Shown here in pieces: positions 1-10,264 of a stretch of 64,000 nt of DNA (positions are counted from its first letter, which is position 1; every line of letters starts with the position of its first letter). A program made the translations under genes and the position numbers. Origin of the DNA: Diphasiastrum complanatum. Taxonomy: Eukaryota; Streptophyta; Lycopodiopsida; Lycopodiales; Lycopodiaceae. The notes beneath the pieces were generated by a model. It saw only the letters and a list, made by a program, of their open reading frames with translations, was not told the DNA's origin and searched no databases. The DNA lies in assembly GCA_029204225.1 (NCBI GenBank), contig CM055098.1, forward strand, positions 49,538,277 through 49,602,276, in the 5' to 3' direction.

Positions 1-469
1 ATGAAAAAAACAAGCAAAAATGATGATTTTTGGCTATTTTCTGGTTTTTTCATCACCATAAAGTGGAAATTCATGACATAAAACTCTTTCTCTAACACAT
101 GAAAACCAATTTACAGAATTACAACCATCTAATTGATCTGATCTTGCTGGATTTTGGTTCTTACAATCTATTTTGTGCCAAAAAGCATGAAAAACCAAGC
201 AAGTTTGACCAAAACATAGCCTAGAATCATAAATCATTGGAGAGAACCGGCATGCATCATTAATTTCATCATTAATGAAACCCTAAAATGAAAGTACACA
301 TGCTGGAAAAGTCATATCTACCAAAGATTTGATCTACACAAGAAAAAGCTCCAAAAAAACATCACAAATTGGCCTTCAAGGACAATTCTCCATAAAACCA
401 CAAAGAATCCCAAGAGTAATGGATCTTAGCAACATGCAAATTGAAACTGGGATAGTACACTCACTTGCA
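1..469. other. Unassigned sequence left of the copia fragment
   Basis: AT-rich sequence without a convincing coding frame. It could be transposon 3' sequence or older host DNA. The short open frames here carry no recognisable motif. Confidence 0.4.
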
Positions 470-621
470 GTATCTTGCTTTTTGGAAAGCCAAGATATCA
501 AGTTTCCTCCAAGATATATGACATAAGCATTTGTAGATTTTCGATCTGCTCTATCACTTGCAAAAAATCGAGTCAGAATAACCAACAATAGAAAGATCTT
601 CACTTTTATACAATAAACCAT
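470..621 (-). pseudogene. copia RNase H fragment
   Basis: The residues DRADRKSTNAYVIYLGG and NLISWLSKKQ match the start of copia RNase H (usual D-W-A-G-D...RKSTSGY...GG..ISW.SKKQ). The expected EAEY motif and the C-terminal half are missing: coding similarity stops near 470. The fragment marks the truncated 3' end of the element. Confidence 0.75.
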
Positions 622-1518
622 AATAAAAAATTGAAGATATATCTAAGCACTCTCTTGGCCATTTTCCAATGATAAATAGTAGGATATTTCATAGTCTGGC
701 TCAACTTATGAACACTAAAGCTTATGTCAGGTCTAGTTATTGTGAGCCAAATTAAGGAGCCTATAAGACTCCTAAAAAGTGTGATGTCCATGAAGGATCT
801 TTCATCACCTTTGTTAGGGTCTTTTACATTTTGCTCCATAGGAGTTTCTATACTCTTACAATCTAACATAATGAACTTTTTTAACATTGAAAGAACATAC
901 TTGGATTGACATACAAAATCTTTATCTTTAAGAAAGTCAATCTCTAATCCTAGAATGTAGTGAATTTTTCCAAGATCTTGCATCTTGAATTATTTTCCAA
1001 GTGCAATCTTGGTTTCCTCAACTAACTTGATACAACTTCATGTCAGAATGATATCATCAACATAAATAAGAAGGATGACAATATCTTTATCAAAAAATTT
1101 GACATATAAGGAAGGATCATAGTTACTAAGATTAAATCCTAGTGACTCAAGAAAGGTGTTAAGTCGAAAATACCATGACCTTGGAGCTTGCCTTAGTCCA
1201 TATAAACTTTTGAAGAGCAAGAAAACTTTGTCTTTGTCATGGATGAACCCAATAGGCTGATCCATTTAGAAATGCATTAGAGACATCTAGTTGAAGAACT
1301 TGCCAATTGAAAAAACAAGCAACAGAAATTATGATTCTAATTGATACCATCTTTGCAACTGGAGCAAAAGTCTCCTCATAATCAAGTCCATTAACTTGAG
1401 CAAAACCTTTAGCACAAAGTCTAGCCACTGTACTTGTTGATTGTGCCATCTTGATTATACTTGACTCAAAAAACCCACTTGCAACCAATGGTGTGCTTGT
1501 TGGATGGAAGATCCACAA
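606..1518 (-). pseudogene. copia reverse transcriptase, broken in three frames
   Basis: RT pieces run in order on the minus strand: 1518-1237 with ETFAPVAKM and LQLDVSNAFLNG (first catalytic Asp), 1265-1038 with SLYGLRQAPRSWY and the polymerase box IYVDDIIL (both catalytic Asp present), and 983-606 with LGKIHYILGLEI, the METPMEQ-type motif and RPDISFSVHKLSQ. Frameshifts separate the pieces. The catalytic residues are kept although the reading frame is not. Confidence 0.9.
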
Positions 1519-1999
1519 GCTCCCATGTCTTATTGGCCATCAAAGCATCATATTCCTCCTTCATGGCAAGGTACCATTCCTTCGAGTTGAGTGCATCATA
1601 TACATCCTTTGGCTCCTCATGAGAAATAAAATAAGCACAATTAGTGGAGTTGATTTCCACTTGCTTGCCTCTATCTTCATAGGTAAGCCTCCTAGGCTCG
1701 GATATTTCTCTTTGAGATCTCCTTGGTGAAAAGATTCGAGGTGACTCCTCCTCAATTCTCGGCCCCATCTCTCCATGATAGTCTTCAAGGGTGATGATTG
1801 GAGTATCTTTGTGAGAATCTTTGAACTCGGCCTCCTCAAGAATGTATTTTTGATCCTCATGGAATATAACATCCCTACTCTCAATTGTAGTTGAGGTAGA
1901 GGGAACATAGATTTTGTAAGCTTTCTTGTTGGATGCATATCCAACCATGATCCCTTTAATAGAATTAGGATCATTTCTTTTCCTTGTTTCCAAGGGCAC
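1466..1999 (-). pseudogene. copia integrase C-terminal region, linker and start of RT
   Basis: Begins with VPLETRKRNDP and GIMVGYASNKKAYKIY, the C-terminal tail typical of plant copia integrases, followed by SRDVIFHED. An acidic and serine-rich linker follows, then the N-terminal fingers of reverse transcriptase (AMKEEYDALMANKTWELV, GCKWVF). The frame stops at GCKWVF and RT continues in another frame. Confidence 0.88.
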
Positions 2000-2037
2000 A
2001 TGAACAAAGCAAGCACAACCAAAAACTCTAAGGTGAT

Positions 2038-2586
2038 CTACCTTAGGTTTAATCTATTGCACAAATAGTTTGCACAATTTATAGCTTCACCCCAATATTC
2101 AATAGGCAAAGAAGCTTCAACTCGAATTGCTTTAGCACATTCACATAAAGATCTGTTTTTCCTCTCATCAACTCCATTTTGAGATGGAGAATAAGCATAA
2201 GAAAACTCTCTCTTTATTCCTTCACCTTCACAGTATTCATGAAACTTGTTGGAGATGTATTCACCTCCTCCATCACATCTTAAAGCTTTAACTTTGAAAG
2301 AAAACTGTTTCTCTACATAAGCTTTGAAGATTAGGAAGTGATCTAAAACCATAGCCTTTGAAGAAAGTAGATACAACCAAGTATATCTAGTAAAGTCATC
2401 AATAAAGGTGACAAAACATGTTGCACCACCAATACTTTTAGAAGAGGAAAAATGTACATCCGAGTGTATAAGCTCCAAGGATGAGTAGTCTTTATAAAAG
2501 ACTTCTGATATGGCCTTCTGTGTGATTTTGCAATACACAAGCCTCACAAGGCTTGAAATCTTTGGAAAGAGATTTTGGAAGACCAA
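2038..2586 (-). pseudogene. copia integrase catalytic core
   Basis: Retroviral integrase core (rve family), which inserts element cDNA into the genome. The first catalytic Asp is in LIHSDVH, the second in ALRCDGGGEY, and the Glu region follows in the SPSQNGVDERKNR motif. All three acidic residues of the D,D-35-E triad appear present. The frame ends early at CNRLNLR; a few codons of the usual TPYE region are missing before the VDHLRVFGC block resumes in another frame around 2040-1990. Confidence 0.9.
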
Positions 2587-3481
2587 TTGCCTTCACTTTC
2601 TTGACCATAGAAGACATAGATTTAAAGTTAGGATGCCCTAATCTTCTATGCCACAACTCCTCCTTAGATAACAAAGCAACTTCACAAAGATTTGCATTCT
2701 CATAAGAACTCAACTTAAAAATTCCACCACATCTAGATCCATCAGCTACTATCTCATCATTTTTTTTGATAAAGCAAGTATTGGAGTTGAACTTTACATC
2801 ACAACCATTATCAAGCAACTTTCTCACACTAATCAAGTTCTTTGTAAGTTTTGGAATGAAAAGAACATTAGAAAGTGCAAGAACTTTTGAAGAAGCAAGT
2901 TTCAATGGAATGTTGCCAATTCCTTCTATAGAGCACTCATGATCATTAGCAATGTAAATAGATCTCTTAAGTCCTTTGTAAGGTACAATTGAGTCAAATG
3001 ACTCTTTTGAACAGCACATATGTGAAGAAGCTCCACTATCTATGTACCAAGCTCCATCTTTCTTGAAAAGTGATGAAAAAAAATTGGACACCATAAGTGA
3101 TCCTTCTCCATCACTTGCAACATAATCTTCTTCAATCTCTTTGGAGAGATTAGCTTGCTTGAGTTGGTTTTTCTTCTTAAAGCAATTAGAGGCATAGTGC
3201 CCCTTCTTGCCACAGAAGAAACACTTCACTTTCTTCTTCTTGGTCTTTGAAGTAGAAGAATGAGATGAATCATCCTCTTCACCATCTTTGTCTCGATCTT
3301 TGGCTTTGTCTTTGTTGGATGCTTGAGAGAACTGGTTCTTACTCCTTCCTTTATGCTTGTCTTTGACAAAGAGGACTTTGTCACTTCCACCATGCTCGAG
3401 TTTGTTCATCTTGGAAAGTTTATAGCTTTGCCTTGATTCTTCAGAAATAAGAATTCCTTGGAGAGTTTCTAGATTAGGCAA
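2492..3481 (-). pseudogene. copia gag C-terminus, zinc knuckle, aspartic protease, GAG-pre-integrase
   Basis: Open frame of about 330 codons. A basic, low-complexity stretch leads to a complete CCHC knuckle, CFFCGKKGHYASNC (C-X2-C-X4-H-X4-C). The retroviral-type aspartic protease follows with intact active-site motif WYIDSGASSHM, then the GAG-pre-integrase motif ELWHRRLGHPN and the zinc-binding HHCC end (CEAC). The frame is lost shortly after CEAC by a frameshift; the integrase core continues in another frame. The protease itself looks intact, so decay here is recent or light. Confidence 0.9.
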
Positions 3482-4051
3482 CTCCTTCTTAATGGCAAAA
3501 GACTAAACAAGATTATCATAGTCATCTCTCAAGCCATTTAAAATGACTTGAACTAGCTCATCTTGGTTAATGGTAACACCAACACAGGAAAGCTCTCTAT
3601 GTAAATCTTTAACTCTCTAAACATAGTTTGATGCACTCTCTTCACTTTTTTGGAAACTTTGGAAAATCTGATTCCTAAGAGTGAGTATTCTAGAAGTATT
3701 CTTTGCTTCATAGATGGATCCAAGTGCATCCCAAGCTTCTTTGGCTGTAGTGCAAGATCCTATCTCTCTCGAAATTTCATTAGATACATTCATCTTAATG
3801 AAATGTAGAGCCATTCTAGCTCTCTTCCTATACTTAGAAATTTTAGCCTGTGGTTGAGGCTCCTCCTCAATACCAAGCACAATGTCCATAACATCCTGGA
3901 GTATCAAAATAGACTCCATTCTGAACTTCCAAATTGAGTAATTAGAAGTGTTTAGTCTTTCATTTGCTTCTAGAAGATATTCTCCCAAAGGTGACATTTT
4001 GATGAAGACTTTCTTAGTTATTGGACTGCAATATGTTTGAGCTTGTTCCAA
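3482..4051 (-). pseudogene. copia gag (UBN2-type), N-terminal part
   Basis: The capsid-like gag of the copia element, which would package the element RNA in the cytoplasm. The likely start is the Met at 3997-3995; the open frame runs further upstream. The pattern NYSIWKFRMES near residue 20 and the KMNVSNEI and AKEAWDAL motifs are typical of the UBN2/Retrotran_gag_2 family. The frame meets a TAG just before RVKDL (near 3614) and another before SFAIKKE (near 3505). Reading through both, it joins directly to the zinc-knuckle frame below. Both stops could come from CAG Gln codons by one C-to-T change, which is inference. Confidence 0.85.
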
Positions 4052-4239
4052 TCAGACCTAAGGTTGCTGCTCTCTTTCACTATAGGTATTTTCAAAGATG
4101 TACTACCTTCCTATGTGAAACACTTGCAACTATATTTGAGATCGATCTCAAATATTCCACAAGACAAGTTATCTAGATCAGACACAAAAAGTGAGAACAA
4201 AGTAATGCCAAACCAGTCAATAAAAAAAAAATAGTCCAA

Positions 4240-6151
4240 CTTTATTGGAAATTTTGTAATATAGGAATTACATAACTAATATCATTTCCGATAAAATCCT
4301 AGATGAGTTATATTCAAAAGATCATACTAGTACAGTTTCATATACTAGTAAATGATTTTTGATATATTAGATATTCAGCCCAGGTATAGGACAAAACTGA
4401 AATTGTTTTGGACTTTTTCCTATAGTGATTAATTTTTTTAAACATTTACTAATGTCATTACGTCTTCTTGGTACCTTAGCCGAAATAGATTTTTAGGGAA
4501 CTGAAAATTCTAAGGAGGGAAGAGGTAATAAGTGTGATCGGAAAATGTATTTCGCAGTTAGGATTTTGGCAATCCCTATATTTAATTGCTTAATACTGGC
4601 TATTAATTTCCTGGTTAGAATTCATTCAGTTGAATTCATAACTGATATCTTTGTAACCATTGAGTTATTTGCAGTTTTGGATGTCAATTGTGAGGTTAGA
4701 AGTGGAATTTGATACGTGGATTACATTGGATCTCTTAGCTGACAGAAGCTTGTCCCTAGATTTGATGCATCAGCAGGGGTTTGAAGCTTATCATTAACCA
4801 GAAAGGATCACACTTAACCTAGTCGGCGAACATAAGCATATGATCAAGTATTGTTTTGACAGATACTTGTAGAGTTAACAAATCTTTGTATAGAAGATTT
4901 ATGGATTAACTTATAAATGATTTGGGTAAGGATCTAAATGTGGTATTATACTAGTACTATTGAGTTCTTCACCTAGACATTTGAGATTTCTGAATTATTG
5001 GCAATAAACTTGAGTAGTTGATTACTCCAAGGAGAAGTTAATTGGTAAAACTATCAGTGTAATATGGACTCACCGGGAACTAATGGTTTTTTCAATTATA
5101 TTGCTTGTAAGACGCACAATTAGTGAATCATTTGGGTCCATCAATTGAGATTATGTGCATTGGATATACAATATTCTTAGGATAGAGTATTCCTTAGTTA
5201 AGGAGTAGACTCAGCTCAATAGTGATTGTATCCTAGAGAGCTCAAATGGATAATGAATCATAATGAATCCAAGAATAATAACTAAATTGATATTCAGTAG
5301 GACTTTGGGTGTCTATATGTGATTCTGGATTGTAATCTAAAGTTTTTGTGGTTGAAGATGATTGTCATTTTGGTGTGTGTTCAGTCTTTAATTACCAGTT
5401 GCTTATAGAACTTGAATCTCGCACTTTAGTTAAAAAATCATGTTTTGAAGGTATTCCTAAATCCAGTATTTTCTTAATGAAAAGATTTTTGGAATGACTC
5501 TTATTTTTCTTGAGTTATGTGGAACATATACTCTAGTATCCTATAAATGATTATGGTTTGGATTTCAAGAAATTATGATTGACGAATCATATGAATCTAA
5601 ATATTTATGGTTGACGAATCATAAATAGATACTTAATTATTGTCAGAGGGTTATAAGGAATTGTAATGATTCATAAGTGTGATGATTAATTCTTGATCTA
5701 TTATTTGAGTAAGAATTCAAATCAGTGTTTTAAATCTCTCTACTCCAGTATTTTATTTGAGAACCTCTGGATCTCACAGATATTCTCACAAGATAAGTAT
5801 TTTATTTGTGGAGAATTGAATTTATCTAGTGGATGTCATTCTACTACAGTTTATGGTCTGCAGATGCTTGAGTACAGTTCTACATTTGAATTGGATCTCC
5901 AGTTATCTTAGGAGACAGACAAGTCTATTAAGATGAATGAATGTTATTTTTCTTGCATTTGGTGCTAGAAACATGAGCATTTAACTCAAAAGAGTATCTG
6001 GGGTACTTAGTGTTGAGTTTTAATCATTCTATATCTTAATGATTCTCCTAGAGATTCTAATTGAATGAATTATCATATCTTAGAATTTGGATTCTAAGGA
6101 TATTTGTACTTGAAAACTTATGAATTATATGTCAGAGTTGTAGATAATTTT
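4240..6151. other. AT-rich gene-free stretch, probable decayed transposon
   Basis: About 1.9 kb with no supported reading frame. Purine-rich TAAGGAGGGAAGA at 4511-4523 resembles a polypurine tract and recurs almost identically at 13745-13757. A short imperfect direct repeat around GTTGACGAATCATAA lies at 5573-5631. This stretch forms the left flank of the gypsy insertion at 6152. Confidence 0.4.
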
Positions 6152-6883
6152 TGTAGGCTGATATTCCAAGGAATATTCTAGCCATCCCGCGGAACATCTT
6201 TAAAAATACAAGCAGGATAGGATTTAAACGTAGAACTTGCCCATCAAGTTTAGGCTTTTGCGATATCCGTAATGGCTTAAGTTATTTAGTTCTATGTTTA
6301 AACTGCCATGGGCACTGCACATAGATATGTAGTTTCCAAATATTTCAAGTTATGTAAAAGTTAGTCACAAAGGTCCATTGGGGGTTTGTCCCATGACACC
6401 AATGTGATTCAAAATTAAGTTAGTCCCATAGTGCCTTTTTGTAAGTGACCACCACTCCAAGTATATATATAGGAGTGGAAGAGTCCATTTTCGAGAAGAA
6501 CCTCATTTGCAATACATGCCTATCTTTTTCTCTGACTGTTCTCCCTTGTGTGGGTTCATGTACTGTGTTATTTCACATTGTATTGTATATTATTCATCTG
6601 GCAACATGTTAAGTTAATCTAGGCCTCCATTCTCTAGGTAAGCCTTAGAGCATGAGATTTAGTTTAGGGTCTTATCTTTTAGGTTAAGCCGTCATTTGTT
6701 AGAAACTAAGGAGAGAAAAGAGAGAAGAGTGGATCTTACCCTCAGGATACCACCATGCTCATGACTATCTTTCTTGCATCCATATCCACGCTAGTTGGAG
6801 ACCCCATAGCGTAGACTAGTTGGGAGACTGCCATAGTCATGCTAGTTGGAGCCATAGCCGGTGTGGATGTTGAAGATACAACA
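6152..6883 (+). repeat. 5' LTR of the gypsy-type element
   Basis: 732 bp, TGTAGG...ATACAACA. It matches the 3' LTR along its whole length with scattered substitutions and small gaps. A TATA-like run (AGTATATATATAGGAG, about 6458-6474) is the probable promoter. Confidence 0.9.
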
Positions 6884-6884
6884 T

Positions 6885-6899
6885 TGGCACCGTTGCTGC
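6885..6899 (+). other. Primer-binding site, tRNA-Asp-like
   Basis: TGGCACCGTTGCTGC lies one base after the LTR end. Plant tRNA-Asp predicts TGGCGCCGTTGCCGG, so this is a slightly decayed tRNA-Asp primer site, common in Tat and Athila gypsy lineages. Confidence 0.75.
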
Positions 6900-8089
6900 T
6901 CTTTCTGCTCTTTTCTCATGCTTTTTGCTTGACTTCCTGTTTTGTAGTGTTCTAAACTAATATTTATGTCTTTTGTTGGTGTTTCTTGCTTGTTCTAAGC
7001 CTTTCACCATGGTCTAAGATATGTAGAGTGTTTGTTTTGTACCAGTCCACTCACACAACAGATCTACATGATGCTCTTTGCCAATGTTTTAGGAATGAGT
7101 TATGAAGGGGAGGACTAGCTTATCACTCCCGTTGTATGCAACATTTCGATTTGCTCTCAACAAATTGTTCTTGTGTGAAGATGGAAAACTTCCATATACC
7201 AAGTCTCAGCACAAGCCCTGTCAGGAGCAACACAACAATATCCCCTCCTACATGCTCTTTGCTCGTGGTGCCTCTCAACTATCACCAACTACCGTGCATC
7301 CAAGAGCTGAAGTCCTGAATTCGCAATATGTTCTTCCATGCTTCTAGAGCAACCTCTGGCGCATATTTTCTATGTACACTACCTGCCCAGCCAACAAAAT
7401 GCGTCCCATCCGTTTTTCATGCACTCACGCAACCAACAAGCCAATAGCCAATCTGAAAGGCACATATTCCTGCAACTTTGAAACTGGTTTTTCAAGAACG
7501 CACATCTAAAAGGCACGTATTCCTACAATGCAACTCTGAAATTGGTTTTTTAGGAACGCACATCTGAAAGGCACGTTTTCCTTTTGGGAGAGTAGCTCAA
7601 AGGGCTTTTGATCTCGCTCATTCTGATTGGCCGTTAGAGCCCATGCTACTACTTGGGCTTCAGCCATCGCTGGGGCAAATAGATCTATCTGCCGCTAGGA
7701 CTGCTCTTTCACCACTTCCATCGCTGGAAAACCGCTTTGGGAATCACTCGTGTGAGATGGATACCCGAAGGAGTTTTTGGGCATCAATCTTCTGTGTGAG
7801 GTATCAAAGTGTCCTAAAAGCCTACTCCCACGGCCTTATTTTGGAGGGAAAATACTTTTTTTCATCCGATTTCAGCTGTATTTTTAACTATCCTATGTGA
7901 GTAGGTTGTGCGAGCAGTCCTGATCTACTTCTAATATGATCATCTACAATATTCAAGGTGTGCGAGTCATTTCATGGGGTTTTTTGCTTTCTTTTGATCT
8001 GTGAGTGAGTTCCTCAACCATCAACCAGTTGTGCGAGTCAATTCAAGGTGTTTTTTTTTTTTTGAGGTGTACGAGTCATTTTTGTCAAA
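6900..8089 (+). other. Non-coding leader with a 2.3-copy tandem duplication
   Basis: No supported gene. A unit of roughly 55 bp (CTGAAAGGCAC...GGAACGCACAT) is repeated at about 7453-7503, 7504-7561 and partly 7562-7582. Confidence 0.6.
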
Positions 8090-9110
8090 TCTGAGTCATT
8101 ACCTCTACCACTCTTGCACGAGTCATTTTTTTTGCGAGTCATCTTCTGTGCAAGCCATCTGTGAGTAGTAAATTACTCTTGCACGAGTCATTTTTTTGCG
8201 CAAGTCATCTTCTACGTGAGTCTTGTGCAAGTCATCCGTTTCCATCCACGAGTCATTTTTTTGTGCGAGTCATCTTCTGTGTGAGTCCTAAGCAAGTCGT
8301 TCGTTTCCGTCCACGAGTCATTTTTTTTGCGCGAGTCATCTTCTGTGTGAGTCTTGAGCGAGTCGTCTATTTCCGTCCACGAGTCATTTTTTTTACGCGT
8401 CATCTTCTATGCGAGTCCTGTGCGAGTCGTCTGTTTCTGTCCATGAGTCATTTTTTTGCGCGAGTCATCTTTTGTGCGAGTCCTGTGCGAGTGGTCCGTT
8501 TTCGTCCACGAGTCATTTTTTTGCGCGAGTCCTGTGCGAGTCGTCCGTTTTCGTCCACGAGTCATTTTTTTTTTGCGTGAGTCATCTTTTGTGCGAGTCC
8601 TATGCGAGTCGTCCGTTTCCATCCACGAGTCATTTTTTTTTGTGCGAGTCATCTTCGGTGCAAGTCCTACACGAGTCATTTTTTTTTGCGCGAGTCATCT
8701 TCTGTGCGAGTCCTGAGCGAATCGTCTGTTTTCGTCCACAAGTCATTTTTTTTGCGCGAGTCATCTTTTGTGTGAGTCATCCGTTTTCGTCCACGAGTCA
8801 TTTTTTTGCGCGAGTAATCTTTTGTGCGAGTCCTGTGCGAGTCGTCCATTTTCGTCCACGAGTCATTGTTTTGCGCGAGTCATCTTCTATGCGAGTCCTG
8901 TGCGAGTCGTCCATTTCCATCCACGAGTCATTTTTTTGCACGAGTCATCTTCTGTGCAAGTTGTCCGTTTCCATCCACGAGTCATTTTTTTTTTGTGCGA
9001 GTCATCTTCTGTGCGAGTCCTGTGCGAGTCGTCCGTGCGCGAGTCATCTTCTGTGTGTCTGTTTCCGTCCACGAGTCATTTTTTGTACGAGTCCCCAGTA
9101 ATTTTCTTGC
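8090..9110 (+). repeat. GAGTC minisatellite, about 14 copies of a ~65-bp unit
   Basis: The landmark CCACGAGTCA or a one-base variant recurs at 8246, 8311, 8377, 8441, 8506, 8555, 8623, 8736, 8791, 8856, 8921, 8975 and 9069. Most spacings are 64-66 bp; shorter ones lack one internal CATCTTCTGTGCGAGT block. Each unit contains several CGAGTC hexamers and a T run of 6-9. The array lies inside the gypsy-type element. Long open frames on both strands here are by-products of the repeat (a unit not divisible by three, few stops), not genes. Confidence 0.93.
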
Positions 9111-9833
9111 TTTGTGGTCTATTTGAGTTGACTAGGTCCGAAATAACTCGCACAATTGTACGAGTCATTCCCTGATTTTCACAACGACTTTTGTCAGTTA
9201 CAAAAATCCTAGAGGAGGAGAGCAATTTCACCAAAAAAAAAAAAAAAACTCCCAAATAAAGTAAGAAAACCCTGAACGAACTTGTAGAAATACTTTCAAG
9301 TGCAAAATCTTTGATCTCTCCTAAAATAGAACTATCTAGTATTCGCATAGCCTACTTTTTGGCAAGATTTGGACTTGTGCGAGTCCCAGGCATGCATGCG
9401 AATTCTATCCAGAGAGGTTCATTTGCGATCACAACGAAGACCCATAATTTCAAGCACTTCAAACTTAGTTAAATCCTCTAAGATCAACATCATATGGTTC
9501 CACTCAGGAAAATCCAAGCTCTTGTAGATACTTTGCACCTAGAATTGTACATATTCACCATTACCATCAACATCTTGGTCACCTATTCCTATCTCGTGTA
9601 GTTGGGAGAAGCCTTAGGTATATTTAGTAGGGATTGCCTTGGATATAATCTGGTAGGGAGCCATAGATAAGCAAGAATAGGTTATCACACTCATCATCCA
9701 CCATCCATCACCTAAGTATTGATTTTCTACTAGAGCACCATGAGTGAGAAGTTAGATCAGCCTCCTCCCAAAGTGGAAGGGCCAATTTCATGGATTGATG
9801 CACCAAATATGATGGGAAATCTCCGTACGATTT

Positions 9834-9935
9834 TTTCAAGACTTCGAGAACACTTGTACATTCTATGACGATAGTTACGAAGCTGAAAAGCTCAGATTAT
9901 TCTCCATGATCCTACTTGGTGACACAAAGGAATGA
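9834..9935 (+). pseudogene. gypsy gag remnant
   Basis: A 34-codon frame contains FENTCTFYDD and LRLFSMILLGD, matching the retrotransposon gag (PF03732) core. The gag at 19840-19930 has the same pattern (FENACEVYGD, LFSMTLLG). The frame ends at GAATGA, where a Trp codon is usual in this family, so one G-to-A change may have ended it. Sequence before it (from 9740) and after it (to 10264) may be further gag in shifted frames. Confidence 0.75.
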
Positions 9936-10264
9936 TATCTAATACATAGCCATGTGGATTGCACTCACGATGGCCTTAGCTCCTCATCAACCTAGGCCAA
10001 CCAAGGCCAATAGGCCCAATTTTTTATCAACCTCGATCCTTTGGTTCTATGAACCATCCTACACCACTTTTACGTTCTCAACCAGAGTCTTCTTATCCAC
10101 GACCAATCGCTCCCCATCCAACACAACAGTCTTTTGTAGAGAGTCAACATATTGCTACATCATCTATCACACAAGTTGATTCCGACTACATAGACCCAAC
10201 GATGTATTATCTAGAAGATACCAATGTGCCTGCTCATCAAGTTGATCCTTTTGCACCTTACTAA

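Larger units (their letters stand above)
470..4051 (-). mobile_element. Decayed Ty1/copia retrotransposon, gag to RNase H
   Basis: Read on the minus strand, the domains come in the copia order gag, zinc knuckle, protease, integrase, reverse transcriptase, RNase H, which defines the superfamily (gypsy has integrase last). The gag-protease frame is interrupted by two TAG stops, near 3614 and 3505. A frameshift near 2520 separates protease from integrase. A small deletion near 2040 removes part of the integrase C-terminus, and more breaks split the RT. RNase H is cut near 470, where recognisable coding sequence ends. I found no LTR pair and no tRNA-Met primer site next to gag, so this is a truncated, non-functional copy. 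Left limit and true right limit are uncertain. Confidence 0.92.

Noticed and set aside
8161-9126. Overlapping long open frames on both strands (up to 230 codons) rich in Arg, Ser, Phe, His
   Set aside because: They fall on the ~65-bp GAGTC minisatellite; the same peptide repeats in several frames and on both strands, as expected of repeat DNA without stops.
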